From the NCBI GenBank assembly GCA_023409535.1, contig JAEYGZ010000039.1, positions 434,001-498,000 of the forward strand: DNA of 64,000 nt, given 5' to 3'. The notes beneath the pieces were generated by a model. It saw nothing but the letters and a program-made list of their open reading frames with translations. It had not been told where the DNA came from and ran no database searches. The stretch's first letter is position 1; every line of letters begins with the position of its first letter. Both the position numbers and the translations under genes were made by a program. Below, piece by piece: positions 41,658 through 50,398 of the stretch. The stretch comes from Bacillota bacterium (GTDB lineage Bacteria > Bacillota > Clostridia > Lachnospirales > Lachnospiraceae).

Positions 41658-42290
41658 ATGAACACAATAGTGAAGTATGATGCGTTATCCGATGAAGAGA
41701 TTGTTGAGCTGATTCGGGAAGGAGATCAGCCTGCCGTTGACTATCTTATGGAAAAATATAAGCACCTGGTAAGAAGCAAAGCGAAAGCTTTGTTTCTCAT
41801 CGGCGGGGATAAGGACGATCTTATTCAGGAGGGCATGATCGGCTTATACAAAGCAATCAGAGATTACCGCTCGGGAAGAGATAGCTCCTTTTTTAACTTT
41901 GCAGATCTGTGTGTGTCAAGACAAATCTATAGCGCAATCAAAGCCTCCAATCGGAAGAAAAATCTCCCATTAAATACCTATATATCCTTATATACTCCAG
42001 CATATGGAGAAAACAGCGACACGGAAGACAAGGAAGCACTGGTTGACATAATACATCAAAAAAATGTGTCAAATCCGGAGGAATTAGTTATTGACAAAGA
42101 GAATACCAGTATGATAGAATATGAACTTGTAAGGCGTCTGAGCGACCTGGAAAAACAAGTTTTAGGTCTATATATGCAGGATTTACGGTATACGCAAATA
42201 GCAGAGGTTCTTGGCAAAGAACCGAAGACCATCGATAATGCATTGACCAGAATTAAGACAAAATTAAATCAGGTACTCAAAGTGATATAA
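41658..42290 (+). CDS. sigH: RNA polymerase sporulation sigma factor SigH
   Basis: 210 residues. Region 2 has LVRSKAKALFLIGGDKDDLI, then QEGMIGLYKAIRDYR; region 4 ends LSDLEKQVLGLYMQDLRYTQ, then KTIDNALTRIKTKL. These match SigH (Spo0H), the early-sporulation sigma factor in spore formers. The start is ATG 41658 with AAGGGGG about eight bases upstream; a GTG 30 bases earlier is in frame but poorly placed. The gene follows rlmB as is common. It strongly supports a sporulating organism. Confidence 0.92.
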   Translation: MNTIVKYDALSDEEIVELIREGDQPAVDYLMEKYKHLVRSKAKALFLIGGDKDDLIQEGMIGLYKAIRDYRSGRDSSFFNFADLCVSRQIYSAIKASNRKKNLPLNTYISLYTPAYGENSDTEDKEALVDIIHQKNVSNPEELVIDKENTSMIEYELVRRLSDLEKQVLGLYMQDLRYTQIAEVLGKEPKTIDNALTRIKTKLNQVLKVI

Positions 42291-42327
42291 GCCAATCACT
42301 TCAGTGATACGAGTCAATCAGGCATCT

Positions 42328-42400
42328 GCTGTTGTAGCTCAGCTGGTAGAGCACCTCATTGGTAATGAGGAGGTCAGCAGTTCAAGTCTGCCCAACAGCT
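42328..42400 (+). tRNA. trnT: tRNA-Thr (GGT)
   Basis: 73 bases forming a full cloverleaf: acceptor GCTGTTG/CAACAGC with discriminator T, D-arm GCTC/GAGC, anticodon arm CCTCA-TTGGTAA-TGAGG (anticodon GGT) and T-arm CAGGT-like GCAG-TTCAAGT-CTGC. CCA is not encoded. A terminator follows at 42430. Confidence 0.95.
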
Positions 42401-42429
42401 TAACAAATAACCGGACGGTTCAATTAGAA

Positions 42430-42454
42430 GGCACTCCCTGTGAGTGCCCTTTTT
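42430..42454 (+). terminator. Rho-independent terminator after tRNA-Thr
   Basis: GGCACTC, loop CCTGT, GAGTGCC, then CTTTTT. Confidence 0.88.
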
Positions 42455-42573
42455 GTATTTATTGGTATAGGTGGACTTTTATGAAAATTGCAAGTAGTAT
42501 CAAAAAATCAAAGTGAATATATGGTATAATGTAATTGAAGATATAAGATAATGTCATAAATAGGAGCAGCTCT

Positions 42574-42957
42574 ATGTCGGTCAAAACAATTGAAACTATG
42601 GTAAACTGGATAGAAGATAATCTGATGGAGAAGCCGACCCTGGAAGGACTGTCGAGCCATGTGGGTTATTCTTCTTATTACTGTTCGGCTAAATTTCATG
42701 AGATCGTCGGAATTTCCTTGAAGCAGTATGTTGCGAAGCGGAGATTAAGTCTTGCAGCCGTAGAAGTAAGAGATACCCGTAACCGGTTGCTAGAGGTTGC
42801 GGTAAAATACGGATATTCCTCCCAGGAAGCGTTTACCAGAGCCTTTTCTGATGCATTTGGCTGTACTCCCAACCAGTGCAGAAAGAGACTTGTGTATCCT
42901 GCGTTATACCTTAAGCCGGAATTGTCTGATAAGGGTATTAATAATAATTCATTTTAG
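42574..42957 (+). CDS. AraC-type DNA-binding protein (HTH domain only)
   Basis: 127 residues consisting almost only of the AraC/XylS double helix-turn-helix: WIEDNLMEKPTLEGLSSHVG, then YSSYYCSAKFHEIVGISLKQ, and VKYGYSSQEAFTRAFSDAFG, then CTPNQCRKR. The usual ligand-binding domain is missing, as in SoxS/MarA-like activators. AGGAGC lies 12 bases before the ATG. Single gene; targets unknown. Confidence 0.88.
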   Translation: MSVKTIETMVNWIEDNLMEKPTLEGLSSHVGYSSYYCSAKFHEIVGISLKQYVAKRRLSLAAVEVRDTRNRLLEVAVKYGYSSQEAFTRAFSDAFGCTPNQCRKRLVYPALYLKPELSDKGINNNSF

Positions 42958-43021
42958 AAATAAGAAATTATTCAAATAGATGACCGGATCGGTAAATAAC
43001 TTAAATAAAGAAGGAATTTAT

Positions 43022-43783
43022 ATGCATCACACAAAAACATTAATCAAGACCAAAGAGCAGATCGCCGGAATCAGAGAAAGCGCAAAAATAAATATAGCAA
43101 TTCTTGATGCTGTGGCAGAGCAGATAAAGGCAGGAATGACCACGGAAGATATTGATCAAATTATATATCGAGGGACAAAGGAACTGGGTGGGATTCCTGC
43201 ACAGCTTGGATATGAAGGCTTTCCAAAGAGTGTATGTACTTCGGTGAATCATCAGATTTGCCATGGAATACCCTCGAAAGATGTTGTATTAAAGGATGGA
43301 GATATTATTAATGTTGACGCGTCCACAATCTATCATGGCTATTTTTCCGATTCCTCCAGGATGTTCTGCATCGGTGAGGTGAGTAAGGAAGCGCACAAAC
43401 TGGTTCGGGTGGTGCGCGAATGTGTGAATCTGGGCTTGGAGCAGGTGAAACCATGGGGGTATCTCGGAGATATCGGTCACGCGGTCCATGAGCATGCAAT
43501 GAAGCATGGATATTCTGTGGTGAAAGAGATCGGCGGACATGGGATTGGGCTTGAGTTCCATGAGGATCCCTGGGTGAGCTATACCACAAAAGCTAAGACG
43601 GGTATGCTGTTAGTACCCGGACTGATCTTTACTATTGAACCGATGGTAAATACGGGGTCAGATGAGATTGTCATGGATAAATCAAATGGTTGGACAGTTT
43701 ATACCAAGGATGGCAGCTTGTCAGCCCAGTGGGAGATCATGGTGCTTGTAACCGAGAATGGACATGAGGTTCTGGCGTATTGA
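43022..43783 (+). CDS. map: Methionine aminopeptidase, type I
   Basis: 253 residues. It has the pita-bread metal ligands in order: VNVDAS-type IINVDASTIYHGYFSDSSRM (two Asp), GHGIGLEFHEDPWVSY (His), FTIEPM (Glu) and SAQWEIMVLVTENG (Glu). It removes the initiator Met from nascent proteins. Start ATG 43022 has GAAGGAATT before it; the frame opens 42 bases earlier without a site. It is separated from the ribosomal-protein clusters where map often sits, so it may be a second, stand-alone copy. A terminator follows. Confidence 0.93.
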   Translation: MHHTKTLIKTKEQIAGIRESAKINIAILDAVAEQIKAGMTTEDIDQIIYRGTKELGGIPAQLGYEGFPKSVCTSVNHQICHGIPSKDVVLKDGDIINVDASTIYHGYFSDSSRMFCIGEVSKEAHKLVRVVRECVNLGLEQVKPWGYLGDIGHAVHEHAMKHGYSVVKEIGGHGIGLEFHEDPWVSYTTKAKTGMLLVPGLIFTIEPMVNTGSDEIVMDKSNGWTVYTKDGSLSAQWEIMVLVTENGHEVLAY

Positions 43784-43872
43784 CTTCCGCTCCTCTCCAT
43801 ACTATAATATGGGTAGAAATGGAAATATAATGAATATAGATACAATACCGCTATGCACAAGAGGAAGGAAAG

Positions 43873-43899
43873 AGGACGAGAAATCGTCCTTATTTTTTA
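43873..43899 (+). terminator. Rho-independent terminator after map
   Basis: AGGACGA, loop GAAA-type, TCGTCCT, then TATTTTTTAT. It lies within the open frame upstream of the next AraC gene, which argues for that gene starting only at 43949. Confidence 0.8.
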
Positions 43900-43948
43900 T
43901 AGTAACGACAGTGATAACATTTTACTCCGGAAAGGTGTCTGTGGCAGT

Positions 43949-44797
43949 ATGGGAACTTCGAAGTATATAATGAATCAGCAGTTATCGGTACCAAAGCTGG
44001 ATGCAAGGCTATTGTATGTGTCTAATGCCAAATATGATGGGGAGTGGGATTGTTCCATACATTCTCATTATTTCACAGAGATCTTCTATATCATGAAGGG
44101 CACTGTGAATTTTATTGTGGACAATTATATGATCACAGGCAGGGAGCATGATCTTCTCATTATCAACCCCAACATTGAACATAAGGAGTTCTACAGCTCC
44201 AGCTTAATGGAATATATCGTATTCGGACTTGACGGCTTAAGCTTCCGTTTAAATAAGGAGGAAATGATTTCCTATTATCTTCATCACCCCAAGGAGGATT
44301 TGCATTCCCTTGTGTACTGCATGAAGATTATACTGGAGGAAATAGAAAATCAAAAACCTGGTTATGAGCTGGTATGTCAGAAGTTCATTGAGATACTGCT
44401 CCTTCAGCTGATGCGTAAGGAAAGCCATCATTTTGTTGCGGCCAGCTTTATAAGTTCGAAAAAGATTAATCAGGAATGCAGCAAGGTGAAGCGTTTTTTG
44501 GATTCGAATTATTTTGATCAGATCACCCTGGATACCCTGGCAGATCTGACTCATATGAACAAATACTATCTCACCCACGCTTTTACAAAATATACGGGCG
44601 TTTCTCCCATTCACTATCTGAACAACTGCCGGATTGAACAAAGCAAGAATTTGCTGGAAGCAACGGATTACTCCGTTGCCCAGATTGCAAGCAGTCTGGG
44701 CTTTTCCTCACAGGCATATTTTTCCCAGGCATTTCGTAAATACATAGGAAGCTCACCGAATGAGTATCGAAAGCAGGCCAAGATCAGGATAAGTTAA
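43949..44797 (+). CDS. AraC-family transcriptional regulator with cupin sensor domain
   Basis: 282 residues from ATG 43949. The N-terminal cupin-like domain (about 15-110: CSIHSHYFTEIFYIMKGTVN, then HDLLIINPNIEHKEFY) is followed by an AraC double helix-turn-helix (about 185-280: LDTLADLTHMNKYYLTHAFT, then IASSLGFSSQAYFSQAFRKY). Regulators like this sense sugars. It stands directly before a sugar ABC transporter operon and is likely its activator. An in-frame ATG at 43853 lies ahead of the map terminator and is rejected; AAAGGTG lies about 11 bases before 43949. Confidence 0.85.
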   Translation: MGTSKYIMNQQLSVPKLDARLLYVSNAKYDGEWDCSIHSHYFTEIFYIMKGTVNFIVDNYMITGREHDLLIINPNIEHKEFYSSSLMEYIVFGLDGLSFRLNKEEMISYYLHHPKEDLHSLVYCMKIILEEIENQKPGYELVCQKFIEILLLQLMRKESHHFVAASFISSKKINQECSKVKRFLDSNYFDQITLDTLADLTHMNKYYLTHAFTKYTGVSPIHYLNNCRIEQSKNLLEATDYSVAQIASSLGFSSQAYFSQAFRKYIGSSPNEYRKQAKIRIS

Positions 44798-45030
44798 CCT
44801 ATAAAATACAATAAGAGTTAAGAAAAATTGTATAATATGACGAAATATTTGTAGAAATTGATTGATCGAATGGCAATTTATCTAAAAAACTCCGCAATAA
44901 TCATATTGAAGCCCAATATTACCAATGTCTATAATTTAAGTATGCTGAACAAGCGTTGCGGTAATATCCCGGTAGTTCATATAGGAGAGAACACTGCCGG
45001 GAGAGAAAACAATATGATTGGAGGAGAAGT

Positions 45031-46341
45031 ATGAAAAAGTTATCGGCAGTTTTATTCGTGCTTAGCATGTCATTTATGCTTGCTGCCTGCGGTGCCAAGG
45101 GCGGTGATGATGCAGCAGCAACAGATGCCAAAGGGGGTGCGGATGCTACTTTGACGGTATGGTGCTGGGATCCGGCATTCAATATTTATGCGATGCAGGA
45201 AGCGGAGAAGGTTTATCAGAAGACAAATCCTGATTTTAAGCTTAACATTGTTGAGACACCCTGGGATGATGTACAGACAAAGCTCACAACAGCAGCTACT
45301 TCCGGACAGCTCAATACGCTTCCTGATATTTTCCTGATGCAGGACAATGCATTCCAGAAAAACTATACGAACTTCCCGGATGTATTCACGGATCTTACAA
45401 AGTCGGGTATTGCATTTGATAAATTTGCTCCGGCAAAGGTAGCGTATTCCGTAGTTGACGGCAAGAATTTCGGCGTGCCGTTTGATAACGGCACTTGTAT
45501 TACGGCTCTTAGAACTGATATCCTGGAGCAGGCCGGTTATACCGTTAAGGATTTTACGGATATTACCTGGGATAAGTTCCTTGAGCTTGGCAAGGATGTA
45601 AAAGCAAAGACAAATATGCCTCTTTTGTCCGGCCAGGCAGGCAGCCCTGACTTAATTATGGAGATACTGCAATCCTGCGGCGAGAGCTTATTTAAGGCTG
45701 ACGGCGCCGCAAATATCGTTGGTAATAAGGCGCTGGAAGAAGCAATCCGTGTTTATGCCGATCTTGTTAAGAATGGTGTGCTTGTGGAGGTAAATGACTG
45801 GGATCAGTACATAGGTACATTAACCAACGGAACAGTAGCAGGTACCATCAACGGATGCTGGATTCTTGCTTCTATTCAAACTGCGAAGGATCAGTCCGGT
45901 AAGTGGGCATTGACCAATCTTCCCTCCCTGAACGGGATTGCCAATGCAACCAACTACTCCAATAACGGCGGCTCCAGCTGGGCTGTAACCACCAATACAA
46001 AGAATAAAGAGTTAGCATTTGATTTCCTCTCCAAGACCTTCGCCGGAAGTGTTGCGTTCTATGAGACAATTCTTCCTTCCTCCGGTGCCCTTGCAACTTA
46101 TTTACCCGCCGGTGACAGCCCGGTTTACGCTCAGCCCTCTGAGTTCTTCGGCGGACAGAAGATTTATACCGATATTACCAATTTTGCAGGAAAGGTTCCC
46201 AGCAATATCACCGGTGTATATTATTATGAAGCAAGAGATGCTGTCGGCACTGTAATTACCAATGTCGTAGGCGGTGCAGACATCGCTGCGGAGTTAGCCG
46301 GAGCAGAAGAAACAGTTAACTTTCAGATGGGTAAGAAATAA
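45031..46341 (+). CDS. Sugar ABC transporter substrate-binding lipoprotein
   Basis: 436 residues of the family 1 extracellular solute-binding type. Lipoprotein signal with lipobox LAAC at about residue 20. Then LTVWCWDPAFNIYAMQEAEK, DIFLMQDNAFQKNYT, VPFDNGTCITALRTDILEQA and NGGSSWAVTTNTKNKELAFD are typical of oligosaccharide or disaccharide binders. GGAGGAG lies about six bases before the ATG. The two permease genes follow; no ATPase gene is present, so a shared MsmK-type ATPase encoded elsewhere would energise it. The sugar cannot be named from sequence. Confidence 0.9.
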   Translation: MKKLSAVLFVLSMSFMLAACGAKGGDDAAATDAKGGADATLTVWCWDPAFNIYAMQEAEKVYQKTNPDFKLNIVETPWDDVQTKLTTAATSGQLNTLPDIFLMQDNAFQKNYTNFPDVFTDLTKSGIAFDKFAPAKVAYSVVDGKNFGVPFDNGTCITALRTDILEQAGYTVKDFTDITWDKFLELGKDVKAKTNMPLLSGQAGSPDLIMEILQSCGESLFKADGAANIVGNKALEEAIRVYADLVKNGVLVEVNDWDQYIGTLTNGTVAGTINGCWILASIQTAKDQSGKWALTNLPSLNGIANATNYSNNGGSSWAVTTNTKNKELAFDFLSKTFAGSVAFYETILPSSGALATYLPAGDSPVYAQPSEFFGGQKIYTDITNFAGKVPSNITGVYYYEARDAVGTVITNVVGGADIAAELAGAEETVNFQMGKK

Positions 46342-46366
46342 TAAAAATATAGAATAGCTGAACAAT

Positions 46367-46412
46367 ATTGGGGCTTCTGCAGAATATATTTTTATTTTGT
46401 ATTAGTCCCAAT
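46367..46412 (+). terminator. Hairpin between binding-protein and permease genes
   Basis: ATTGGGGCT (46367-46375) pairs with AGTCCCAAT (46404-46412), one G-U, loop 28 bases. No T-run follows, so it is more likely an mRNA-stabilising or partial-attenuation hairpin that favours excess binding protein. Confidence 0.4.
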
Positions 46413-46484
46413 GTGTTTCAAGCGCTATCCGGTGCAGCTAATGTTTCGCAAAAGCATCAACATTCTTATAGGCAGGAGGTATTT

Positions 46485-47375
46485 ATGGAGGGAAAAGTTA
46501 AAAAGATGAGACTGAGCAAAAGGCATCAAATCATTGGATGGTTCTTTTTGTTACCAGCAGCGCTGCTAATCTGCTGGATGAATTTCTATCCCATGATTAA
46601 GGCCTTGTTTTTATCCCTGAAGACCGGAATCGGCGCAGGGATGAAATTTGCGGGGGCCTATAATTACATAAGGTTATTTGATGACGGTATATTTAAGCAG
46701 GCATTATTTAATAATTTCTTCTATCTGATTATTCAGGTTCCGATTATGCTGATTCTGGCTTTGATACTTGCCTCCATACTGAATAATAAAAACCTGAAAT
46801 TTAAGGGATTGTTTCGTACGGCAATCTTTCTTCCCTGTGCCACTTCATTAGTATCCTATGCTATCATCTTTCGTGCGCTGTTTTCTCTGGATGGTTTTGT
46901 AAATACAATTCTATTGAAGCTCGGGATCATTGACGGCGCGATTAACTGGCTTGGCAACACCTGGACAGCCCGGTTTGTGATTATCATAGCCCTGGTTTGG
47001 AGATGGACCGGTTATAACATGGTATTCTATCTGGCAGGGCTGCAGAATATTGAGTATACGCTATATGAGGCAGCGAAGATTGACGGTGCGGGAGCCTTTC
47101 AGCAGTTTTGTAAGATTACGGTTCCATTGCTCCGGCCCATGATCCTGCTGACAGTGATTGTATCCACCAATGGTACGCTGCAGCTGTTTGACGAATCCTA
47201 TAATCTGACCAATGGCGGACCGGCGAATGCAACCATTACCATGTCCCATTATTTATATAAAATGTCCTTTGAATATTCTCCGAATTTCGGTTATGCCGCT
47301 GCCATGTCCTATGTAATCTTGCTCCAGGTAGCGATATTGGCATTGCTGCAGATGAAGGCAGGTGACAAACGATGA
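46485..47375 (+). CDS. Sugar ABC transporter permease, MalF/UgpA type
   Basis: 296 residues with six membrane segments and the permease coupling motif EAAKIDGAGAFQQFCKITVP (EAA loop) that contacts the ATPase. The start is ATG 46485 with GGAGGT four to six bases upstream; the frame opens earlier without a site. It overlaps the next permease gene by four bases. Forms the channel with the 47372 product for the sugar bound by the 45031 lipoprotein. Confidence 0.92.
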   Translation: MEGKVKKMRLSKRHQIIGWFFLLPAALLICWMNFYPMIKALFLSLKTGIGAGMKFAGAYNYIRLFDDGIFKQALFNNFFYLIIQVPIMLILALILASILNNKNLKFKGLFRTAIFLPCATSLVSYAIIFRALFSLDGFVNTILLKLGIIDGAINWLGNTWTARFVIIIALVWRWTGYNMVFYLAGLQNIEYTLYEAAKIDGAGAFQQFCKITVPLLRPMILLTVIVSTNGTLQLFDESYNLTNGGPANATITMSHYLYKMSFEYSPNFGYAAAMSYVILLQVAILALLQMKAGDKR

Positions 47376-48178
47376 GAAAAATCAAGCGCATAGGTACTTA
47401 TGTATTTCTGACCGTTGTATCCTTACTTTCGGTTTTTCCTCTATACTGGATGGCTGTTTCCGCCACCAATGAAAGTGTTGATGTCATCCGCGGACGGCTG
47501 CTGCCGGGAACCTATCTGCTGGAGAACTGGGGCAAGCTGACAGATGCTCAGAATGTGGGAAGAGCGTTGGTTAATTCCTTTAAATATTCGATCCTGCTGA
47601 CACTTTTTGCTCTGCTGGTATGTTCCATTGCAGGTTATGGCTTTGAGATTTATCATGACAGGGCGAAGGATGCCGTGATGTCAATATTGCTGCTGGCAAT
47701 GATGGTTCCGCTTGCAGCCACCTTGATCCCGCTGTTTCAAATGTTCTCAAAGATGGGCTTTTTAAACAGCACCATCGGTTTTATCCTGCCCACCATATCA
47801 ACACCGTTTTTAATTATGATGTTCCGGCAAAGTGCCAGATCATTTCCCCATGATATCATAGAAGCGGCACGAATTGACGGGCTGAATGAAATACAGATCT
47901 TCTTTCGAATGTTCATTCCGACCATGAGGTCCACCTATGCCGCGGCGATGACCATTATATTTATGAATGCCTGGAATAACTATCTGTGGCCTAAAGTTAT
48001 CATGCTGACGGATGAGGGAACCACGATGCCGATGCTGGTAGCGAATCTGCTGACCGGATATGTCATCGATTATGGCATGGTTATGCTGGGGGTATTGGTA
48101 TGTACTATCCCTACGGTTATCGTTTTTTTTGTTCTGCAGAAGAGCTTTGCGGAGGGAATTACCGGTGCCGTCAAGTAG
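47372..48178 (+). CDS. Sugar ABC transporter permease, MalG/UgpE type
   Basis: 268 residues, six membrane segments, EAA loop EAARIDGLNEIQIFFRMFIP. The N-terminus (YVFLTVVSLLSVFPLYWMAV) and the ending SFAEGITGAVK are classic for this subfamily. The ATG overlaps the upstream stop by four bases. Together with the two preceding genes it makes a three-gene carbohydrate uptake operon lacking its own ATPase. Confidence 0.93.
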   Translation: MRKIKRIGTYVFLTVVSLLSVFPLYWMAVSATNESVDVIRGRLLPGTYLLENWGKLTDAQNVGRALVNSFKYSILLTLFALLVCSIAGYGFEIYHDRAKDAVMSILLLAMMVPLAATLIPLFQMFSKMGFLNSTIGFILPTISTPFLIMMFRQSARSFPHDIIEAARIDGLNEIQIFFRMFIPTMRSTYAAAMTIIFMNAWNNYLWPKVIMLTDEGTTMPMLVANLLTGYVIDYGMVMLGVLVCTIPTVIVFFVLQKSFAEGITGAVK

Positions 48179-48237
48179 ATGCCCTATGTCGAAGCATAAG
48201 TTAATTTATTCTGAAATATAATAAATAAGAATAATAT

Positions 48238-48342
48238 AAAGGGACTGTTGCAAAATGGCATCAATGGACTCTGACAAAATATATCCTTATGCATCCGATC
48301 CTTTTATAGAGCGCATTTATCTATTTTGCAGCAGTCCCTTTT
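48238..48342. repeat. 105-base inverted-repeat element (MITE-like or terminator)
   Basis: AAAGGGACTGTTGCAAAAT at the left pairs with ATTTTGCAGCAGTCCCTTTT at the right, 19 bp with one mismatch, separated by about 66 bases. The GGGACTGTTGCAAA end resembles the terminal repeats of some insertion sequences (IS1182/IS6-like ends), so a non-autonomous miniature element is possible. It could also serve as terminator of the sugar operon. No target-site duplication is evident. Confidence 0.55.
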
Positions 48343-48363
48343 GCGATGACAGGAGGATGGGCG

Positions 48364-48636
48364 ATGAAGGATTCCGGATTTGCAATTCTACTAATACTTA
48401 TCTTGCTATGCTTTTGTACACAGAATGAACCACGGATCGGATTTGATAAACCACGGAAAGGCTTTGATAAGAATAAGAAGCCTGACCATGATGATTGTGA
48501 AGCACCGAATTTCATGAGCGGTAATAAATACAACGGAATGCCTGATGATATGGACGGTTTTCAAAGATATGACTACAATGGATTTAACTCTGACAATGGC
48601 TATGCACCAAGGAATGATTTTGGTCTGTTGAAGTAG
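48364..48636 (+). CDS. Small protein with hydrophobic N-terminus
   Basis: 90 residues. The N-terminal 20 (MKDSGFAILLILILLCFCTQ) form a membrane helix or signal; the rest is hydrophilic, Asp/Asn/Lys/Tyr-rich with GFDKPRKGFDKNKKPD-like repeats, and would be extracellular. GGAGGATGG lies before ATG 48364. A terminator follows directly. No family recognised; spore-coat-like small proteins have a similar look, but this is only a resemblance. Confidence 0.55.
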   Translation: MKDSGFAILLILILLCFCTQNEPRIGFDKPRKGFDKNKKPDHDDCEAPNFMSGNKYNGMPDDMDGFQRYDYNGFNSDNGYAPRNDFGLLK

Positions 48637-48645
48637 GCTGGTTGG

Positions 48646-48680
48646 AAAAAAACACCGTGCAAAAAGTGCGGTGTTTTTTT
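48646..48680 (+). terminator. Rho-independent terminator
   Basis: AAAAAAACACCGTGC pairs with GTGCGGTGTTTTTTT (core ACACCG/CGGTGT) around AAAAA, with flanking A- and T-runs. Confidence 0.85.
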
Positions 48681-48749
48681 ATCTTTTTTGTTGACAAACA
48701 ACGGTTAGCATAATATAATAACTTTGCTGTCTGAAAAGCACAGTAACAT

Positions 48750-48824
48750 CGAGGCGTGGCTCAGCTTGGCTAGAGCGCTGCGTTAGGGACGCAGAGGTCG
48801 CAAGTTCAAATCTTGTCGCCTCGA
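48750..48824 (+). tRNA. trnP: tRNA-Pro (AGG)
   Basis: 75 bases: acceptor CGAGGCG/CGCCTCG with discriminator A, D-arm GCTC/GAGC, anticodon arm CTGCG-TTAGGGA-CGCAG, T-arm GCAAG-TTCAAAT-CTTGT. The anticodon reads AGG (codon CCU), and G37 and discriminator A fit proline. An A at position 34 outside tRNA-Arg is uncommon in bacteria. Six T residues follow at once and may end transcription. CCA is not encoded. Confidence 0.9.
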
Positions 48825-48982
48825 TTTTTTATGTAAGCCAATTGCATCGCAAAATATATTACGGTTGAATGGAAACATTCAACCGTTTTTTATGCGGAAA
48901 AACAAAACAAATGTTTGCTTGTGCTGGAAAATATGGTATGATAATTGATAAGAATATAATTACAGACGGGGTGGACAAAATT

Positions 48983-49858
48983 ATGATTTTATCAGCATCG
49001 CGCCGGACAGATATACCGTGCTTTTATTCTGATTGGTTTATGAACCGTCTGAAAGAAGGCTTTGCATTGTATCGCAATCCCATGAATCATTCTCAGATCT
49101 GCCGTGTATCATTGAATCCGGAGGAGATTGATGGTATCGTATTCTGGACAAAGGATCCTGATCCTATGCTGGATAAACTGGAGCGGCTGGACACGATGGG
49201 TTATCCTTATTACTTTCAGTTTACCCTGACACCCTATGATAAATCAATTGAATCAAATCTGCGGGATAAGAAGGAAATCCTTACTACCTTCCGGCAGCTG
49301 TCGGGGAGATTGGGGAAGCACAGGGTGTTGTGGCGCTATGATCCGATTATTTTGAATGAAGCTCTGACGATGGAGTTTCATTTGAACAAATTTGATTATC
49401 TTTGCAGGGAGCTGGCAGGTTGTACAGAGATTTGTACCATCAGCTTTGTGGATAATTATCAGAAGTTAGGCCGCAGAGTCAAGGAAGAGGTAATTAAGGA
49501 TATAACCGAGGGGCATATGCATCAGCTGGCAGCTTCTATGGCAGAGACAGCACGGCCTTACGGTATTGAGCTTCGTGCCTGCTGTGAGGAGGTTGATTTG
49601 TCCCCGGATGGGGTAAAGGCGGCTTCCTGTATTGATAAAGGGGTTATTGAGAGGATCGTTGGACATCCTGTTACGGTAAGAAGGGATAAGAGCCAGAGAT
49701 TACATTGCGGATGTATGCAAAGCGTTGATATCGGTGCCTATAACACTTGCAGAAACGGCTGTATCTATTGTTATGCCAATCACAGTGAGGCATCAATCCG
49801 GGAGAATCTTACAAGGCATCATTCTGAATCACCATTTTTAATTGAAAGCAATGGTTAA
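48983..49858 (+). CDS. DUF1848 family iron-sulfur-like protein
   Basis: 291 residues with the DUF1848 layout: MILSASRRTDIPCFYSDWFM at the start, GIVFWTKDPDPMLDKL, YYFQFTLTPYDKSIESNLRD, LWRYDPIIL, and a C-terminal Cys cluster CGCMQSVDIGAYNTCRNGCI, then YCYAN. The cluster suggests iron-sulfur binding and the CxxxCxxC-like part recalls radical-SAM proteins, but its position at the C-terminus is unusual. Biochemical role unknown. ATG 48983 has GGGGTGG about ten bases upstream. Confidence 0.85.
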   Translation: MILSASRRTDIPCFYSDWFMNRLKEGFALYRNPMNHSQICRVSLNPEEIDGIVFWTKDPDPMLDKLERLDTMGYPYYFQFTLTPYDKSIESNLRDKKEILTTFRQLSGRLGKHRVLWRYDPIILNEALTMEFHLNKFDYLCRELAGCTEICTISFVDNYQKLGRRVKEEVIKDITEGHMHQLAASMAETARPYGIELRACCEEVDLSPDGVKAASCIDKGVIERIVGHPVTVRRDKSQRLHCGCMQSVDIGAYNTCRNGCIYCYANHSEASIRENLTRHHSESPFLIESNG

Positions 49859-49900
49859 TATAAAAAAGTAATAGTCAAAATAAGTGGAAGGAGCATCACT

Positions 49901-50251
49901 ATGACTTTTCATGAGTTGAAGGAATATTGCCAGACTAAGGCCGGAGCTTATGAGGTTACTCCCTTTGGCCCATTTCCGGTCTGCTTTAAGGTGGCCGGCC
50001 GGATATTCCTGGAGTGGTATCCGGACCAGAGAATTACGCTTCGCTGTGAGCCTATGCTTGCGGATTTTTATCGAAGAACTTATCCCGGAACAGTGGTTGT
50101 GGGGTATCATTGTCCTGACGTGCAGAAACCATATAAGAATACGGTATATCTTGATCAAGGCCTGGAGGAGGGCTTGGTCTATGATATGATTGACCATTCC
50201 TATGAAGAAGCTGTAAAGAGGCTAAGCAAGAAAGACAGAGACAGGTTATGA
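49901..50251 (+). CDS. MmcQ/YjbR family protein
   Basis: 116 residues of the double-wing YjbR fold: MTFHELKEYCQTKAGAYEVT, PFGPFPVCFKVAGRIFLEWY, ITLRCEPMLADFYRRTYPG and LVYDMIDHSYEEAVKRLSKK. Members are called MmcQ-like DNA-binding proteins, mostly without known targets. GGAAGGAGC lies before the ATG. It follows the DUF1848 gene by 42 bases and likely shares its transcript. Confidence 0.85.
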   Translation: MTFHELKEYCQTKAGAYEVTPFGPFPVCFKVAGRIFLEWYPDQRITLRCEPMLADFYRRTYPGTVVVGYHCPDVQKPYKNTVYLDQGLEEGLVYDMIDHSYEEAVKRLSKKDRDRL

Positions 50252-50303
50252 ATTATGGTGATATCATTGGAATTGGGTTTTTGCAAAAATATAAATAAAA
50301 AAG

Positions 50304-50332
50304 TTGACAACTATCCCTCGTATAAGTTATAC
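50304..50332 (+). promoter_or_regulatory. Promoter of the metNIQ operon with overlapping palindrome
   Basis: TTGACA (50304-50309), 17-base spacer, TTATAC (50327-50332). The -10 box is the right half of a perfect palindrome GTATAAGTTATAC (50320-50332), a candidate operator. Transcription would start about 60 bases before the leader peptide frame. Confidence 0.65.
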
Positions 50333-50398
50333 TTACACCAGTAAATAAATATAATTAAAACATATATGATTAATATGATTTAATGAGGGAGGGTATGG

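Noticed and set aside
43853..43948. Upstream start for the AraC regulator
   Set aside because: The extra frame contains the map terminator hairpin and T-run, and the added residues do not resemble the cupin domain.
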